The notes under the pieces: generated by a model
Seen by the model: the letters and a program-made list of their open reading frames with translations, nothing else
What the model was told of the DNA's origin: nothing
The model's database searches: none
Made by a program: the position numbers and the translations under genes
From: Brumimicrobium oceani
GTDB lineage: Bacteria; Bacteroidota; Bacteroidia; Flavobacteriales_D; Crocinitomicaceae
Length of the DNA: 64,000 bases
Assembly: GCF_003143775.1 (NCBI RefSeq)
Contig: NZ_QFRJ01000009.1
Span: forward strand, 1 to 64,000
Reading direction: 5' to 3'
Shown here: piece after piece, positions 38,583-48,126 of the stretch
How the letters are laid out: each line of letters begins with the position of its first letter
How positions within the stretch are numbered: the first letter of the stretch is position 1

Positions 38583-41500
38583 CTACACATTAGTTTTCAG
38601 TGTCCATTTCATTTTTTTATAAATCCAAACTTTGAATCTGTAGAGGCTCAAGTACATCGCCGGAACGATAACCAAAGTTAAGAATGTTGCGAATGTTAAA
38701 CCGTAAATAATTGTCCATGCCATTGGGGAGAAGAACATGTTGTTGTCTCCACCAATGAAAATATTTGGTTTGTATTCGTTTAATAATCCAACGAAGTCGA
38801 TGTTCAAACCAATGGCCAAAGGAAGCAAACCTAGAACGGTCGTAATTGCAGTTAATAAAACTGGACGTAAACGTACCTCTCCACCACGAATTGTGGCTGC
38901 TAAGACTTCTTCATCAGATTCTAAATCTGTTTCTTCAAGTCCGGCTTTATCACGGTTTTCTCTTCTAATGAGGTTGGTGTAATCAATTAATACAATTGAG
39001 TTATTTACTACAACTCCGGCCAAAGATATAATCCCAATCATGGTCATCATAATTACGAATGTTTGACCGCTCAGAGCTAATCCTAAGAATACTCCAATAA
39101 AGGAAAGTACTACCGAGAAAAGGATAATTGCTGGAGTTGAGAAAGAGTTAAACTGGGCAACGATGATCAAAAGAATTAAGAAAACAGCGATCAATAGCGC
39201 GTTACTCAAAAAGGCCATTTCTTCTGCTTGCTCATCTTGTGCTCCAGTAAAGTTGTAAATCACATCTTTCGGCAAGTTGTCTTCGTTGGCATAATCCATC
39301 ATTTTCTCTTTTAACATGGCTACCACCTCATTTCCGTTAAATCCTTCTGTTACATCAGATGAAATAATCACTTTTGAAGTTTGATCTTCTCTGGCCACTC
39401 CTGTATAAGAAATGTTTTCTTCTGGATCTTGAATTACACTTCGAATTGGAATATTCAACAGTACTCCTTTGTTGTTTCTAAACATTAGTTTTTGATCCAA
39501 CAAGGCATCTAAATCGTAACGGGAATTCTGTTGAAATCTCACGACCATGTCGTAATTTTCTTCATCCTTGGTGTAAGTTGCAATATCCTGACCTAGCAGT
39601 GCTTTTCTAATCGCCATTCCCACTTGTGTAGTAGAAGCATTTAGTTTTCGTACTTGATCTCTGTCTACAATAATTGGAATCTCTGGACGAGTAGCCTCCA
39701 CGTTCAATTTTAATTCGTCGACTCCTTCTACAGCCTCACGGTCTAAATATTTCTTAACATCTGTAGCTACTAAAATCAAGTCTTTGTATTCACCGCTTGC
39801 AGTATTTATCAACTCAATATTAATAGGAGCTTGTTGTGGCGGCCCCATTTCGTTTTTCTTCACAGAAATCTGAACGTCTGCCGGTAATATTCCTTTCAAC
39901 TCATCTTGAAGCTTTTTCAACACATAACCCGTGGCATTAATAGAATCTCTGTATTGAAACTCGGTAAAGTCAATGGTAATTCTCGCCTTGTGTGGCGTAT
40001 CTCCCATATCCATTCCTTGCTCACTCGTTCCTTTTCCTACTTGTGCAATGATAGACTGAACAAAGTCAGACTTCTTCACATTGTTAAGATCTGTTCCTTC
40101 CATGTATGGTGCTAAGATCTCATTGATTTTTTCTTCAATGATTAATGTAGATTTATTCGTCTCCATAATATCTGTTCCAATCGGATGCGTGATAAAGACA
40201 TTCGCAAACTTGGCTTGGTTAGACGGGAAGAACTCTACCTTTGGTTGATTTAAAGCAAACACTACCACAGATAAAATCAGCATTATAAATGTCCCTACAA
40301 TGAAAAGAATTGGTCGGTGACCTTTTAGAGCGAAAGTCAAGAAGTTTTTGTACCACCTTTCTAAAACAGGCAACAATTTTTCTTGGAAAGCAATTGTTCC
40401 TGGGAAAAATATAAAGGTATTTAACAGTCCGATTAAACCGATCAACATAATTATATTTCCTAACAGAACAGCATCTAACATTACCACAAGGAAACCAACG
40501 CCCAAGAATGCGACAGCAGCAATGAAAGACTTCATTTTTTTAGGTTTACTCTGTTCAACCGTCATGTATAGAGCTGTCAGCACTGGATTTATCACCAAAG
40601 CCACAAATAAAGAAGATCCTAAAACGATCATAAGTGTGATGGGCAAATATTTCATAAACTCACCAAAAATACCAGGCCAAACCGCTAGCGGAACGAAAGC
40701 CGCTAAAGTAGTTGCTGTAGAAGCAATAATTGGCCAAGCTACCTCACTTACCCCATGAATCGCTGCTTTGAATGGTGGGTATTTCTCTTCATCCATGAAA
40801 CGATAGATGTTTTCCACCACCACAATTCCGTTATCTACCAACATTCCCAATGCGAGAACCAAGGCAAACAATACAATCGTATTTAGCGTTACACCCATTG
40901 TTTGCAGAATCATAAAGGACATCAACATAGATAATGGAATCGCTACACCAACAAACATTGCGTTTCTTGCTCCTAAGAAGAACAACAAAACCAATGTTAC
41001 CAAGATTACTCCAAAAATAATTGAGTTTTCAAGGTTAGAAACCATGTCACGTGTTTGATCCGATTGGTCATTGGTAATTGAAACATTAACTCCTTTAGGA
41101 ATAACGTTATCATCTTTAGCTTTTTGAACAAGCGCGTTAATTTTATCTGCGGCATCCAACAAGTTTTCTCCACCTTGTTTGATAATATCGAGCATTACAA
41201 CTGGCGCACCAAACTCACGAGCGAAAGAAGTTGTATCTCCATCACCAAAATAAACATCAGCGATATCCTTCAACTTCACAGGCATATAATCTTCCTGTTT
41301 TACGATTACTTCGCCTAACTCTTCGGCACTTTGAAATTCACCATCAATCATAATGGTTTTACGCATTCCATTCATTAGGATTTCACCACCAGAAATTGTA
41401 GCATGCTCTGCAGCCACGGCATTTTCAATATCATCAAGAGAAACCTGAACTGCTTCAGCTTTCAATCTATCCACATCAATACGCATTTCTTCCTCTTGAA

Positions 41501-42059
41501 CTCCACGAATATTTACCTCATTAATTTCAGTTAAATCTTCGACTAAGTCCTTTAGATCTTCGGCAATGTCTTTCAACACCTTTGGGCTATTTCCACTCAA
41601 GTTAATGTTCATGATTGGAAAATCACTCGGATTAATTTCGAAGATATTTGGTTCAACAGGCAATTCTGGGAAATCTGTTTCAGCTCTCGCTTGATCTACC
41701 GCGTCTTTCACCTTATTTAATCCATCGTTGACATCAATTCCGAAATCAAATTTCACACGAATAGTTGTATAACCGTGTTGAGAATCTGAGAGGATTTCAT
41801 CTACCTTTTTAATTGTCTTTACCTTTTTTTCAACTGCTTCTGCAATCTTTTCAGACATGTATTTTGGAGACGAACCAGGCTTGGCAATTCCTATGTAAAT
41901 TTCAGGAATTTGTAATTCCGGAAAGTTTTCTTTTGGCATCGATTGGTAGGAAAACATCCCGCCAATAAAAAGGATAGCAATAATTAAGAAAACTACTTTG
42001 GAGTTGTTAACCGCCCAATTCGAGATTCCAAAAAGTTTTGTTTTATTTTTCTCTTCCAT
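38583..42059 (-). CDS. RND-family multidrug efflux permease (AcrB-like)
   Basis: A 1158-residue inner-membrane proton-driven efflux pump. It has the TM4 acidic motif region GMLVDNGIVVVENI near residue 405-418, two large periplasmic porter domains and twelve expected membrane helices. It is longer than typical (about 1040) because of an extra hydrophobic stretch around residues 500-560 (AVAFLGVGFLVVMLDAVLLG...). It is the last gene of an operon with its regulator, outer-membrane channel and fusion protein; spacing to the fusion gene is 4 nt. Substrate is unknown; drugs, bile-like or fatty-acid compounds are usual for the family. Confidence 0.95.
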   Translation of the reverse strand: MEEKNKTKLFGISNWAVNNSKVVFLIIAILFIGGMFSYQSMPKENFPELQIPEIYIGIAKPGSSPKYMSEKIAEAVEKKVKTIKKVDEILSDSQHGYTTIRVKFDFGIDVNDGLNKVKDAVDQARAETDFPELPVEPNIFEINPSDFPIMNINLSGNSPKVLKDIAEDLKDLVEDLTEINEVNIRGVQEEEMRIDVDRLKAEAVQVSLDDIENAVAAEHATISGGEILMNGMRKTIMIDGEFQSAEELGEVIVKQEDYMPVKLKDIADVYFGDGDTTSFAREFGAPVVMLDIIKQGGENLLDAADKINALVQKAKDDNVIPKGVNVSITNDQSDQTRDMVSNLENSIIFGVILVTLVLLFFLGARNAMFVGVAIPLSMLMSFMILQTMGVTLNTIVLFALVLALGMLVDNGIVVVENIYRFMDEEKYPPFKAAIHGVSEVAWPIIASTATTLAAFVPLAVWPGIFGEFMKYLPITLMIVLGSSLFVALVINPVLTALYMTVEQSKPKKMKSFIAAVAFLGVGFLVVMLDAVLLGNIIMLIGLIGLLNTFIFFPGTIAFQEKLLPVLERWYKNFLTFALKGHRPILFIVGTFIMLILSVVVFALNQPKVEFFPSNQAKFANVFITHPIGTDIMETNKSTLIIEEKINEILAPYMEGTDLNNVKKSDFVQSIIAQVGKGTSEQGMDMGDTPHKARITIDFTEFQYRDSINATGYVLKKLQDELKGILPADVQISVKKNEMGPPQQAPINIELINTASGEYKDLILVATDVKKYLDREAVEGVDELKLNVEATRPEIPIIVDRDQVRKLNASTTQVGMAIRKALLGQDIATYTKDEENYDMVVRFQQNSRYDLDALLDQKLMFRNNKGVLLNIPIRSVIQDPEENISYTGVAREDQTSKVIISSDVTEGFNGNEVVAMLKEKMMDYANEDNLPKDVIYNFTGAQDEQAEEMAFLSNALLIAVFLILLIIVAQFNSFSTPAIILFSVVLSFIGVFLGLALSGQTFVIMMTMIGIISLAGVVVNNSIVLIDYTNLIRRENRDKAGLEETDLESDEEVLAATIRGGEVRLRPVLLTAITTVLGLLPLAIGLNIDFVGLLNEYKPNIFIGGDNNMFFSPMAWTIIYGLTFATFLTLVIVPAMYLSLYRFKVWIYKKMKWTLKTNV

Positions 42060-42063
42060 TACT

Positions 42064-43191
42064 TTATTTTGATTCTATTCGAACAACATCACCATCAGAA
42101 ATTCCACGACCTCCAGCAGAAACGATTAAATCTCCAGCGTTCACTTCACCATTCAACACTTCAATTGCTGCTTTTCCATGGTACTGACTAATTAAGTTCA
42201 CCATTACTTGGTGTGCTTTGTAATTTTCACCGTCTTTTTTCAAAACGAAAATATAACTCTCATTCTTTTGTGTTTTCAATACAGAAACAGCAGGAACCAT
42301 TAGCGCACTATCGATGACTAAATCAGTAATCAACATTTCGGCTAGCATGTTTGGCAGCAACTCTGTCTCTCCTTCTATATCCGCATTTACTCTGAAAGTT
42401 CTGTTTGTTGGATTGATGTATTTCCCCACAGAAGAAATTTTCAAGTTGAACGTGTCTCTTAGAGTGGGAACAAAAATTTCTACCTCAGTTCCTTCTTTAA
42501 CAGTTTTCAGATAATGCTCAGAAATGTTTCCTGTAACGCGCATTTCATCATTATTCACTAATCTTAGAATTGGAGATTGAGCACTTGCCATCTCTCCAAC
42601 GAATGTTACAATTTCATCAACGACACCGCTGTATGGCGCTCTCACTGTTGATTTCGAAGATTGCGTTTGAACTGTATTTAATTGTGAACGTAAAGCTGCT
42701 ACTTGATTTTTAGCTGACTTCAATTCAAACTCTGTTCCTACTCCTCGGTCAAACAATTGATTTTGTTTTTCCAAATTGTATTCAGCAAATTCTAATTGGG
42801 TTTGCAATTCTTTAATATTACTTGCCAAGATTTCTGTATCAATTCTTGCTAAAACTTGACCTTTAGAAACTTTTTGTCCCTCTTTAACAAGGATAGATTT
42901 TATTAATCCGCTTGCTTCCGCAAAAATCAATGCTTCATTATCCGTTTCTATATCCCCTTGAACATTAATTTTGTGCTTGAACGTTCCCGTTTCAGCAGTC
43001 ATACTTTCCACGTAAGGAAACATAACCACTTTCGCCGTATCCATGCTTTTAATTTTCTGGTCAAGATCTGCTAATTCAACTTTTAAAGAAGCCCTTTTCT
43101 CTTTTAACTTATCCAGTTTAGATTCTGGACTACATGCAACTACTGTTGATATTATTCCTAATACTACCAGTGATTTAAAGTATTTTCTCAT
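42064..43191 (-). CDS. RND periplasmic adaptor (membrane fusion) lipoprotein
   Basis: A 375-residue adaptor with lipobox Cys at residue 20 (ISTVVACSPESK), a coiled-coil hairpin near both sides of residues 40 and 130-175, lipoyl/barrel-sandwich pieces (ALIFAEASGLIKSILVKEGQKVSKGQ, VRAPYSGVVDEIVTFVGEM) and a beta-barrel. It links the TolC channel to the RND pump. Gaps are 14 nt to tolC and 4 nt to the permease. Confidence 0.94.
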   Translation of the reverse strand: MRKYFKSLVVLGIISTVVACSPESKLDKLKEKRASLKVELADLDQKIKSMDTAKVVMFPYVESMTAETGTFKHKINVQGDIETDNEALIFAEASGLIKSILVKEGQKVSKGQVLARIDTEILASNIKELQTQLEFAEYNLEKQNQLFDRGVGTEFELKSAKNQVAALRSQLNTVQTQSSKSTVRAPYSGVVDEIVTFVGEMASAQSPILRLVNNDEMRVTGNISEHYLKTVKEGTEVEIFVPTLRDTFNLKISSVGKYINPTNRTFRVNADIEGETELLPNMLAEMLITDLVIDSALMVPAVSVLKTQKNESYIFVLKKDGENYKAHQVMVNLISQYHGKAAIEVLNGEVNAGDLIVSAGGRGISDGDVVRIESK

Positions 43192-43205
43192 CGGTCTTGT
43201 TACTG

Positions 43206-44531
43206 TTATTTTCTGATTAATTTATTGTATAATTTGTCCAACTCAAGCTTCTTGTTAAAAACCTCCACCATTGCGCTAACATAGCTAGTTTGTGCTTGAA
43301 CCAGTTGATTGTATTTCTGAGTTACCATGATGCTATTTTCCTTCCCTATTTCTGCCATAATCATGGAGTTGTCATGAATTTTACGTGCTAAAGTGACGTT
43401 TTGCTTTTGCAGTTCAAGATTTGTTCTGGCGCTTCTTAACTCATTTTTAATTTGAATTTCTTGTCCAGAAAGTGAACGTTGATACTCTTTTATGGTTAAA
43501 TCATCTTGCATCACGGCTATTTTGGCTTTCTGAATTTTCGCCCATCTCTCACCACCAGCAAAGATTGGTACAGTAAGTTTTACTCCCCAAACGGTTTGGT
43601 CAAACCATTTCTCATCAGTTCTGAAAAAATTAAACTCACTTCTAAAAGCATCATATTGGTGTTGAAAGAACGCTGATAATTGAGGGTAATTTCCCATTTT
43701 TACATTCTTCAAGTCATATTCGGAAATCATTCTTTGTTTTTTCAGAATATCCAACTCCAAATTATCTTCATAAGAACCAGACAAATCTAATTGTTGATCC
43801 AATAGTAATTTATCTAAATCTTCTGTTAAAGTAATCTCACTATCCATAGGATAAGACATTGTCATTTTCAACATGACCAATGCATTTTCATAAGTGGTTG
43901 CAGCAGCTACTTGATTTGCTCTTGCCGATAATAATGAAAATTCTGTTTGATCAACTTCTTCTTGCGTAATGAAACCAACATCATACAATTCTCTTTGTTT
44001 GTTAATCAACTTCTCTGTCACATCGACCAAAGTATCCACAAATCGCTTATTTCTAGCGCTCACTAAAGCCATTTGATATGCTTGAGTTACATTAGACAAG
44101 ACATCTTGTTGAGACTTTTTGATACTTGTTGCCACAAATTCTGTGTAGAACTTAGAAACTTGCAGTGCGATAATATAAGAGCCATTAAAAATCAATTGAT
44201 TTGCTGAGATCCCTGCATTTGCACCGAATTCCTGCCCAAAACTAATTTCGACATCCTGACCTGGTTGGCCCATTAACGCTCCATCCAAGACTTGTGTAGG
44301 CAAATTAATCAACTGTTGGTAGTTTACCTCTCCATTAATTTGGGGCAGACCAATAGCACGCGTTTCTACAACTTGTTTTTCTGCCGATTCTAAATCTAAT
44401 TCAGAACGTTTGATTTGTTCTGCATTTTCCAAGGCATATGATTGGGCCTCAAAAAGTGTGAACTCCTGTGAAAATGCCGATTGACTTATCAACAAAACCA
44501 CTGTAATCATAAATGTACTTATACGATTCAT
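43206..44531 (-). CDS. TolC-family outer-membrane efflux channel
   Basis: The 441-residue protein has a signal peptide ([20 protein letters not shown]) and the tandem alpha-hairpin OEP repeat of TolC-like trimeric channels (TLFEAQSYALENAEQIKRSE and later KAKIAVMQDDLTIKEYQ). Its ATG overlaps the TetR stop by one base (TAATG), showing translational coupling of regulator and channel. Confidence 0.94.
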   Translation of the reverse strand: MNRISTFMITVVLLISQSAFSQEFTLFEAQSYALENAEQIKRSELDLESAEKQVVETRAIGLPQINGEVNYQQLINLPTQVLDGALMGQPGQDVEISFGQEFGANAGISANQLIFNGSYIIALQVSKFYTEFVATSIKKSQQDVLSNVTQAYQMALVSARNKRFVDTLVDVTEKLINKQRELYDVGFITQEEVDQTEFSLLSARANQVAAATTYENALVMLKMTMSYPMDSEITLTEDLDKLLLDQQLDLSGSYEDNLELDILKKQRMISEYDLKNVKMGNYPQLSAFFQHQYDAFRSEFNFFRTDEKWFDQTVWGVKLTVPIFAGGERWAKIQKAKIAVMQDDLTIKEYQRSLSGQEIQIKNELRSARTNLELQKQNVTLARKIHDNSMIMAEIGKENSIMVTQKYNQLVQAQTSYVSAMVEVFNKKLELDKLYNKLIRK

Positions 44532-45145
44532 TACTTTTCTTTGTTTTTCATGTTTTTAACCATTAACTCTCTTCCTTTGTCATTTACTATTCCTCGCAAT
44601 TGAAATAGAATAATTTGCTCTAATAATTCACCAAATTGATTCGCCTCTACTTCATATACTTTACCTTCAGTTAGCATACTTACAGTCGACAGATGAATTG
44701 CGGCCATAATTTTCGGATCTAATTCAGATAGATAAATACCCTCTTTTTGCCCTCTAATAATGTTGTCTGTAATTTGATTAATCACAAATTTCAACCTATG
44801 CTCTCTTACGACTTCCCACGCTTCAGGATAGTATTTTTGAAGGTCAAAAAATACAGAAGTATGAATTTCAGTAAACAATCGGGTTGAAAATTCACTAATA
44901 CTCATTAAGGCTTCAATTGCATTTTCAGACCTCAATCTACTCGCTTCACAAGCCACTTGATTCTGAACTATTAAAGTGCTTACAATTTGTTTCACCAACT
45001 CGTCTTTATCCTTAAAATGATTGTAAATCGTTTTTTTAGACATTGACAATTCTCTGGCTAAGTCGTCCATTGTCACAGATTTAATTCCGTGACGCAAAAA
45101 AATCATCGCTGATTTCTCAATTATTTCTTTACGTTTTTTATCCAT
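44531..45145 (-). CDS. TetR/AcrR-family transcriptional regulator of the efflux operon
   Basis: A 204-residue regulator. The N-terminal helix-turn-helix ([20 protein letters not shown]... ends [13 protein letters not shown], residues 19-50) is typical of the family; the rest is an effector-binding helical domain. It is the first gene of the operon and lies immediately after a promoter with a perfect 14-bp-arm inverted repeat, so autorepression of the entire efflux operon, relieved by a ligand or drug, is likely. The -7 box ends only 8 nt before the ATG, implying a near-leaderless transcript. Confidence 0.95.
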   Translation of the reverse strand: MDKKRKEIIEKSAMIFLRHGIKSVTMDDLARELSMSKKTIYNHFKDKDELVKQIVSTLIVQNQVACEASRLRSENAIEALMSISEFSTRLFTEIHTSVFFDLQKYYPEAWEVVREHRLKFVINQITDNIIRGQKEGIYLSELDPKIMAAIHLSTVSMLTEGKVYEVEANQFGELLEQIILFQLRGIVNDKGRELMVKNMKNKEK

Positions 45146-45152
45146 TGGGGTG

Positions 45153-45160
45153 CAAAAGTA
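45153..45160 (-). promoter_or_regulatory. -7 box of the tetR-efflux operon promoter
   Basis: The minus strand reads TACTTTTG (TAnnTTTG). The expected start site falls at 45145-45148, practically on the tetR ATG. The operator palindrome overlaps the -33 region. Confidence 0.7.
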
Positions 45161-45168
45161 GTAAATTA

Positions 45169-45212
45169 AAAACGATGGAAACTATTTACACGTTAAAAGT
45201 TTCCATCGTTTT
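45169..45212. promoter_or_regulatory. Probable TetR operator (perfect inverted repeat)
   Basis: AAAACGATGGAAAC (45169-45182) and GTTTCCATCGTTTT (45199-45212) are a perfect 14-bp inverted repeat with a 16-nt spacer. It sits 24 nt upstream of tetR and covers the -33 side of its promoter. It is a typical place for an autoregulatory operator; it is not followed by a T tract that would make it a terminator of either neighbour. Confidence 0.82.
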
Positions 45213-45384
45213 AACAATTCTTTTTAATTTTATTTTATTCCCAAAAGAGCAAAACCACTTAACATTGAAATACAACCGTTTAAACTGGTTTCAAACCCAC
45301 CCACAACATATCAAAAATCCGCTTCTAAAAATAAAATTTAGGAAACCCTATCAAAATTATAGGCAAAAACTTAGATTTGTTCTT

Positions 45385-45843
45385 ATGGCAATTTTAATTT
45401 ATACGGACGGTTCAGCAAAAGGAAATCCAGGAAATGGAGGTTATGGTGCAATTCTGAAATTCATGGGATTCGAAAAAGAATTATCAGAAGGTTTTCGTTT
45501 AACAACCAATAACCGCATGGAACTTATGGCAGTAATTGTTGCCTTGGAAGCGATTAAAACAGATAAACATGAAGTAATCATTTACTCAGATTCGAAATAT
45601 GTGGTGGATTCTGTAGAAAAAGGCTGGGTTTTTAATTGGGAAAAGAAAGGCTTTAAAGACAAAAAGAATGTTGACTTGTGGAAACGCTATTTGAAATTAC
45701 ACGCTATTTATAAACCGAAGTTTGTTTGGGTAAAAGGTCATGCCGGACATGCGGAGAATGAAAGGTGTGATGTTTTGGCGGTGAATGCGGCGGATGGGAA
45801 GAATCTTTTGGTGGATGAAGGATATGAGAATAGTATTAAGTGA
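45385..45843 (+). CDS. rnhA: Ribonuclease HI
   Basis: It cleaves RNA in RNA-DNA hybrids. The ATG at 45385 gives [21 protein letters not shown], the conserved N-terminus; the longer open frame upstream is not RNase H-like. Metal-binding carboxylates are visible in [24 protein letters not shown] and the terminal NERCDVLA. The 152-residue length is normal. It is divergent from tetR and precedes recJ by about 100 nt. Confidence 0.95.
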   Translation: MAILIYTDGSAKGNPGNGGYGAILKFMGFEKELSEGFRLTTNNRMELMAVIVALEAIKTDKHEVIIYSDSKYVVDSVEKGWVFNWEKKGFKDKKNVDLWKRYLKLHAIYKPKFVWVKGHAGHAENERCDVLAVNAADGKNLLVDEGYENSIK

Positions 45844-45940
45844 AAAGTTACGCTAATCAACTACTTTTCATTTTTAATTTACTAGTTTATCTCAATATTA
45901 TTCCTAACTTAAATAAGACCACTAATAAAATCACAGAATA

Positions 45941-47674
45941 ATGAATACGAAATGGCTTATTAAAGACGCACCAGATGCGCTTCAGGTTGAAAACTTGAAA
46001 AACGAAATGAATGTTTCTGAAGTTGTGGCTTATATGCTAGTTCAACGTGGAATTACAGAATTTGATGATGCAAAGTCATTTTTTCGTGCTACGCTGAAAG
46101 AATTACATGATCCTTTTTTGATGAAAGATATGGAGCGCGCAGTTGAGCGGGTGAATATTGCTTTGGAAGAAAATCAGAAAATCTTGATTTACGGAGATTA
46201 TGATGTTGATGGAACTACAGCTATTTCTATCGTTTATGGCTATCTTTCTCAATTTACCTCATCGGTTGCTTATTATATTCCAGACCGATATGAAGAAGGA
46301 TATGGTGTCAGCGAAAAAGGAATTCGAAATGCGCATGAAAACGATTTTTCTTTAATAATCACCCTAGATTGTGGAATAAAAGCCAATGAAAAGGTTGATT
46401 TAGCGAATTCTTTGGGAATTGACATGATTATTTGTGATCACCATACGCCTGGAAAGGAATTACCAGATTGTATTGTTTTAGATCCTAAAAGAGAAGATTG
46501 CAATTATCCTTATAAAGAATTGTCGGGAGCGGGAGTTGGTTTTAAATTAATGCAAGCTTTGGCTCAAACGAATGATTGGGATGAAGGAGCATTGTTTGAA
46601 AATTTAGATTTATTGGCCATAAGTATTGCCGCAGATATTGTTCCTGTTACAGGAGAAAATCGATTATTAGCACAATATGGATTGAAACAATTGAACGAAG
46701 ACACAAGACCAGGAATTGATATTTTATTGAATCTTGCCAAGAAAGAAAAACCGTTGACTTTAACGGATATTGTTTTTACCATCGCACCACGAATTAATGC
46801 TGCTGGAAGAATTGACGATGCCAAAAAAGCGGTTGTCTTAATGACTTCCAATGACGAAACTGAATTAAGAGAAATTGCTAAAACAATTCATGAATTCAAT
46901 GACGAAAGAAGAACTTTGGATAAAGAAATTACGGAACATGCCTTGGCTATTGTAGAAGAAGATCCTGATTTTGACAAGAAATGTACAACTGTTGTTTTTG
47001 ATGAATCTTGGCACAAAGGTGTTATTGGAATTGTGGCTTCTCGATTAATTGAGAATTATTATCGTCCTACAATTGTCTTAACGCAATCTGAAGATGGAAA
47101 AACTTGGACGGGTTCTGCTAGAAGTATAAAAGGCGTAAACGTGTATGATGTTCTAGAAAAATGCAGTACTTATTTGGAGAAATTTGGTGGACATTATTTT
47201 GCCGCTGGAATGACTTTAAAAAATGAACAACTCGATGATTTCGTAAAGCGTTTTGATGACGAAGTGCGAAAAGTTATAGGAAGTGAATCTTTAATTCCTG
47301 AGCAGATCATCGAAAAAGAATTGCCTTTTGACAGCCTATTCAATATGGGTGAATCTGTCTTTGAAGTTCCAAGATTGATGCGTGTACTTAACCAATTTGA
47401 ACCGCACGGTCCCAACAACATGAAACCCCTTTTCTTAGCGAAGAATGTCTATGCGCACGATGCCAAACTATTGAAAGAGGTGCATTTAAAAATGAAAGTG
47501 TATCAGCCTAATTTCCAAAAACACATCGAAGCCATCTATTTTAAAGCTCCAGAAGCCTTAGAAATTGTTCAGAATGGCCCTTTTGACATGGTCTTCACTT
47601 TGGAAGTGAACCAGTTTAAGGGAAGGACTACTCCGCAGTTGATGGTGAAAGATGTTAGGCCTCATCGGGGATGA
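45941..47674 (+). CDS. recJ: Single-stranded-DNA-specific exonuclease RecJ
   Basis: A 577-residue 5'-3' exonuclease of repair and recombination. It shows the DHH phosphoesterase motifs: YGDYDVDGTTAIS (residues about 81-93), LDCGIKAN, the DHH of ICDHHTPGKELPDC, and the DHHA1 region with FGGHYFAAG, followed by an OB-like C-terminal domain. Length and order are normal. A small hairpin (CCTCATC/GATGAGG, 47660-47676) spans its stop codon but has no T tail. Confidence 0.96.
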   Translation: MNTKWLIKDAPDALQVENLKNEMNVSEVVAYMLVQRGITEFDDAKSFFRATLKELHDPFLMKDMERAVERVNIALEENQKILIYGDYDVDGTTAISIVYGYLSQFTSSVAYYIPDRYEEGYGVSEKGIRNAHENDFSLIITLDCGIKANEKVDLANSLGIDMIICDHHTPGKELPDCIVLDPKREDCNYPYKELSGAGVGFKLMQALAQTNDWDEGALFENLDLLAISIAADIVPVTGENRLLAQYGLKQLNEDTRPGIDILLNLAKKEKPLTLTDIVFTIAPRINAAGRIDDAKKAVVLMTSNDETELREIAKTIHEFNDERRTLDKEITEHALAIVEEDPDFDKKCTTVVFDESWHKGVIGIVASRLIENYYRPTIVLTQSEDGKTWTGSARSIKGVNVYDVLEKCSTYLEKFGGHYFAAGMTLKNEQLDDFVKRFDDEVRKVIGSESLIPEQIIEKELPFDSLFNMGESVFEVPRLMRVLNQFEPHGPNNMKPLFLAKNVYAHDAKLLKEVHLKMKVYQPNFQKHIEAIYFKAPEALEIVQNGPFDMVFTLEVNQFKGRTTPQLMVKDVRPHRG

Positions 47675-48124
47675 GGACAAACATCTTTGGGAGAGAATTG
47701 TATAGGGAGAGGTTTTTTAGGGAGAGTGTTGTATAGGGAGAGGGATGAGAAATGGTGGGAATGTAATGGATTTATCGAGGGAGTGAAATTAAGGTTTGAT
47801 GAAGGAATGGACTAACGGCCGTAAATAGGCACATGCGGCTAACACGTGTGAACGTTCGTAGCTTGGGCTTAATGCACCACAACGGTTAGTATATGAAAAG
47901 TAGGCGATTTCGAAGCACGAAACTTTCGTTTAAGCACAAACTTTGATACGAGCCAAAACTCTTGATTTTATTACTATTTCGCCTATTTTTTATATACATT
48001 GTTACCTGCTGGCTTTATTTTTTCGTTCGTCTGTTAGCGTTGGCAAAGACATACTCTTTTGCAATTTTTGGCTTGAGCATTGGCTGGTGCGAATTGCAAA
48101 TGTGTATGGCTTTTAGCGTTGGCT
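47675..48124. other. Intergenic region with dense structured repeats
   Basis: No gene is supported here; the frame at 47962-48198 crosses hairpins and runs into the R-M gene's 3' end. It holds two copies of TTGTATAGGGAGAGG (47698-47712 and 47729-47743), a palindrome-rich stretch 47812-47890, the 19-nt-arm inverted repeat 47889-47997 and the left boundary element of the R-M unit (47998-48123). Confidence 0.7.
47889..47997. repeat. Inverted repeat with 19-nt arms abutting the R-M unit boundary
   Basis: GTATATGAAAAGTAGGCGA (47889-47907) and TCGCCTATTTTTTATATAC (47979-47997) are complementary in 17 of 19 positions, and the two exceptions are G-T pairs that would be allowed in folded RNA or single strands. 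The 71-nt interior has two direct copies of an AAGCACnAAACTTT-like word. The right arm ends exactly where the 12-bp boundary repeat begins. Confidence 0.82.
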
Positions 48125-48126
48125 TT
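47998..48126. repeat. Left boundary element of the R-M unit (12-bp end plus hairpin F1)
   Basis: It starts with ATTGTTACCTGC (47998-48009), the inverted partner of 51010-51021. The hairpin has an outer stem CATAC/GTATG (48050-48054 / 48104-48108), an internal loop TCT/TGT, and an inner stem TTTGCAATT/AATTGCAAA (48058-48066 / 48092-48100), flanked by AGCGTTGGC boxes at 48036 and 48115. The R-M stop codon (48125-48127) lies at its end. Confidence 0.85.

Noticed and set aside
45145..45384. N-terminal extension of rnhA
   Set aside because: The upstream frame is open but the RNase H fold starts at 45385, and the region holds the tetR operator.
47812..47890. ACTAAC ... GTTAGT arms as a classical integron attC site
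   Set aside because: The outer words do not fit RYYYAAC/GTTRRRY exactly and the inner boxes are not recognisable.
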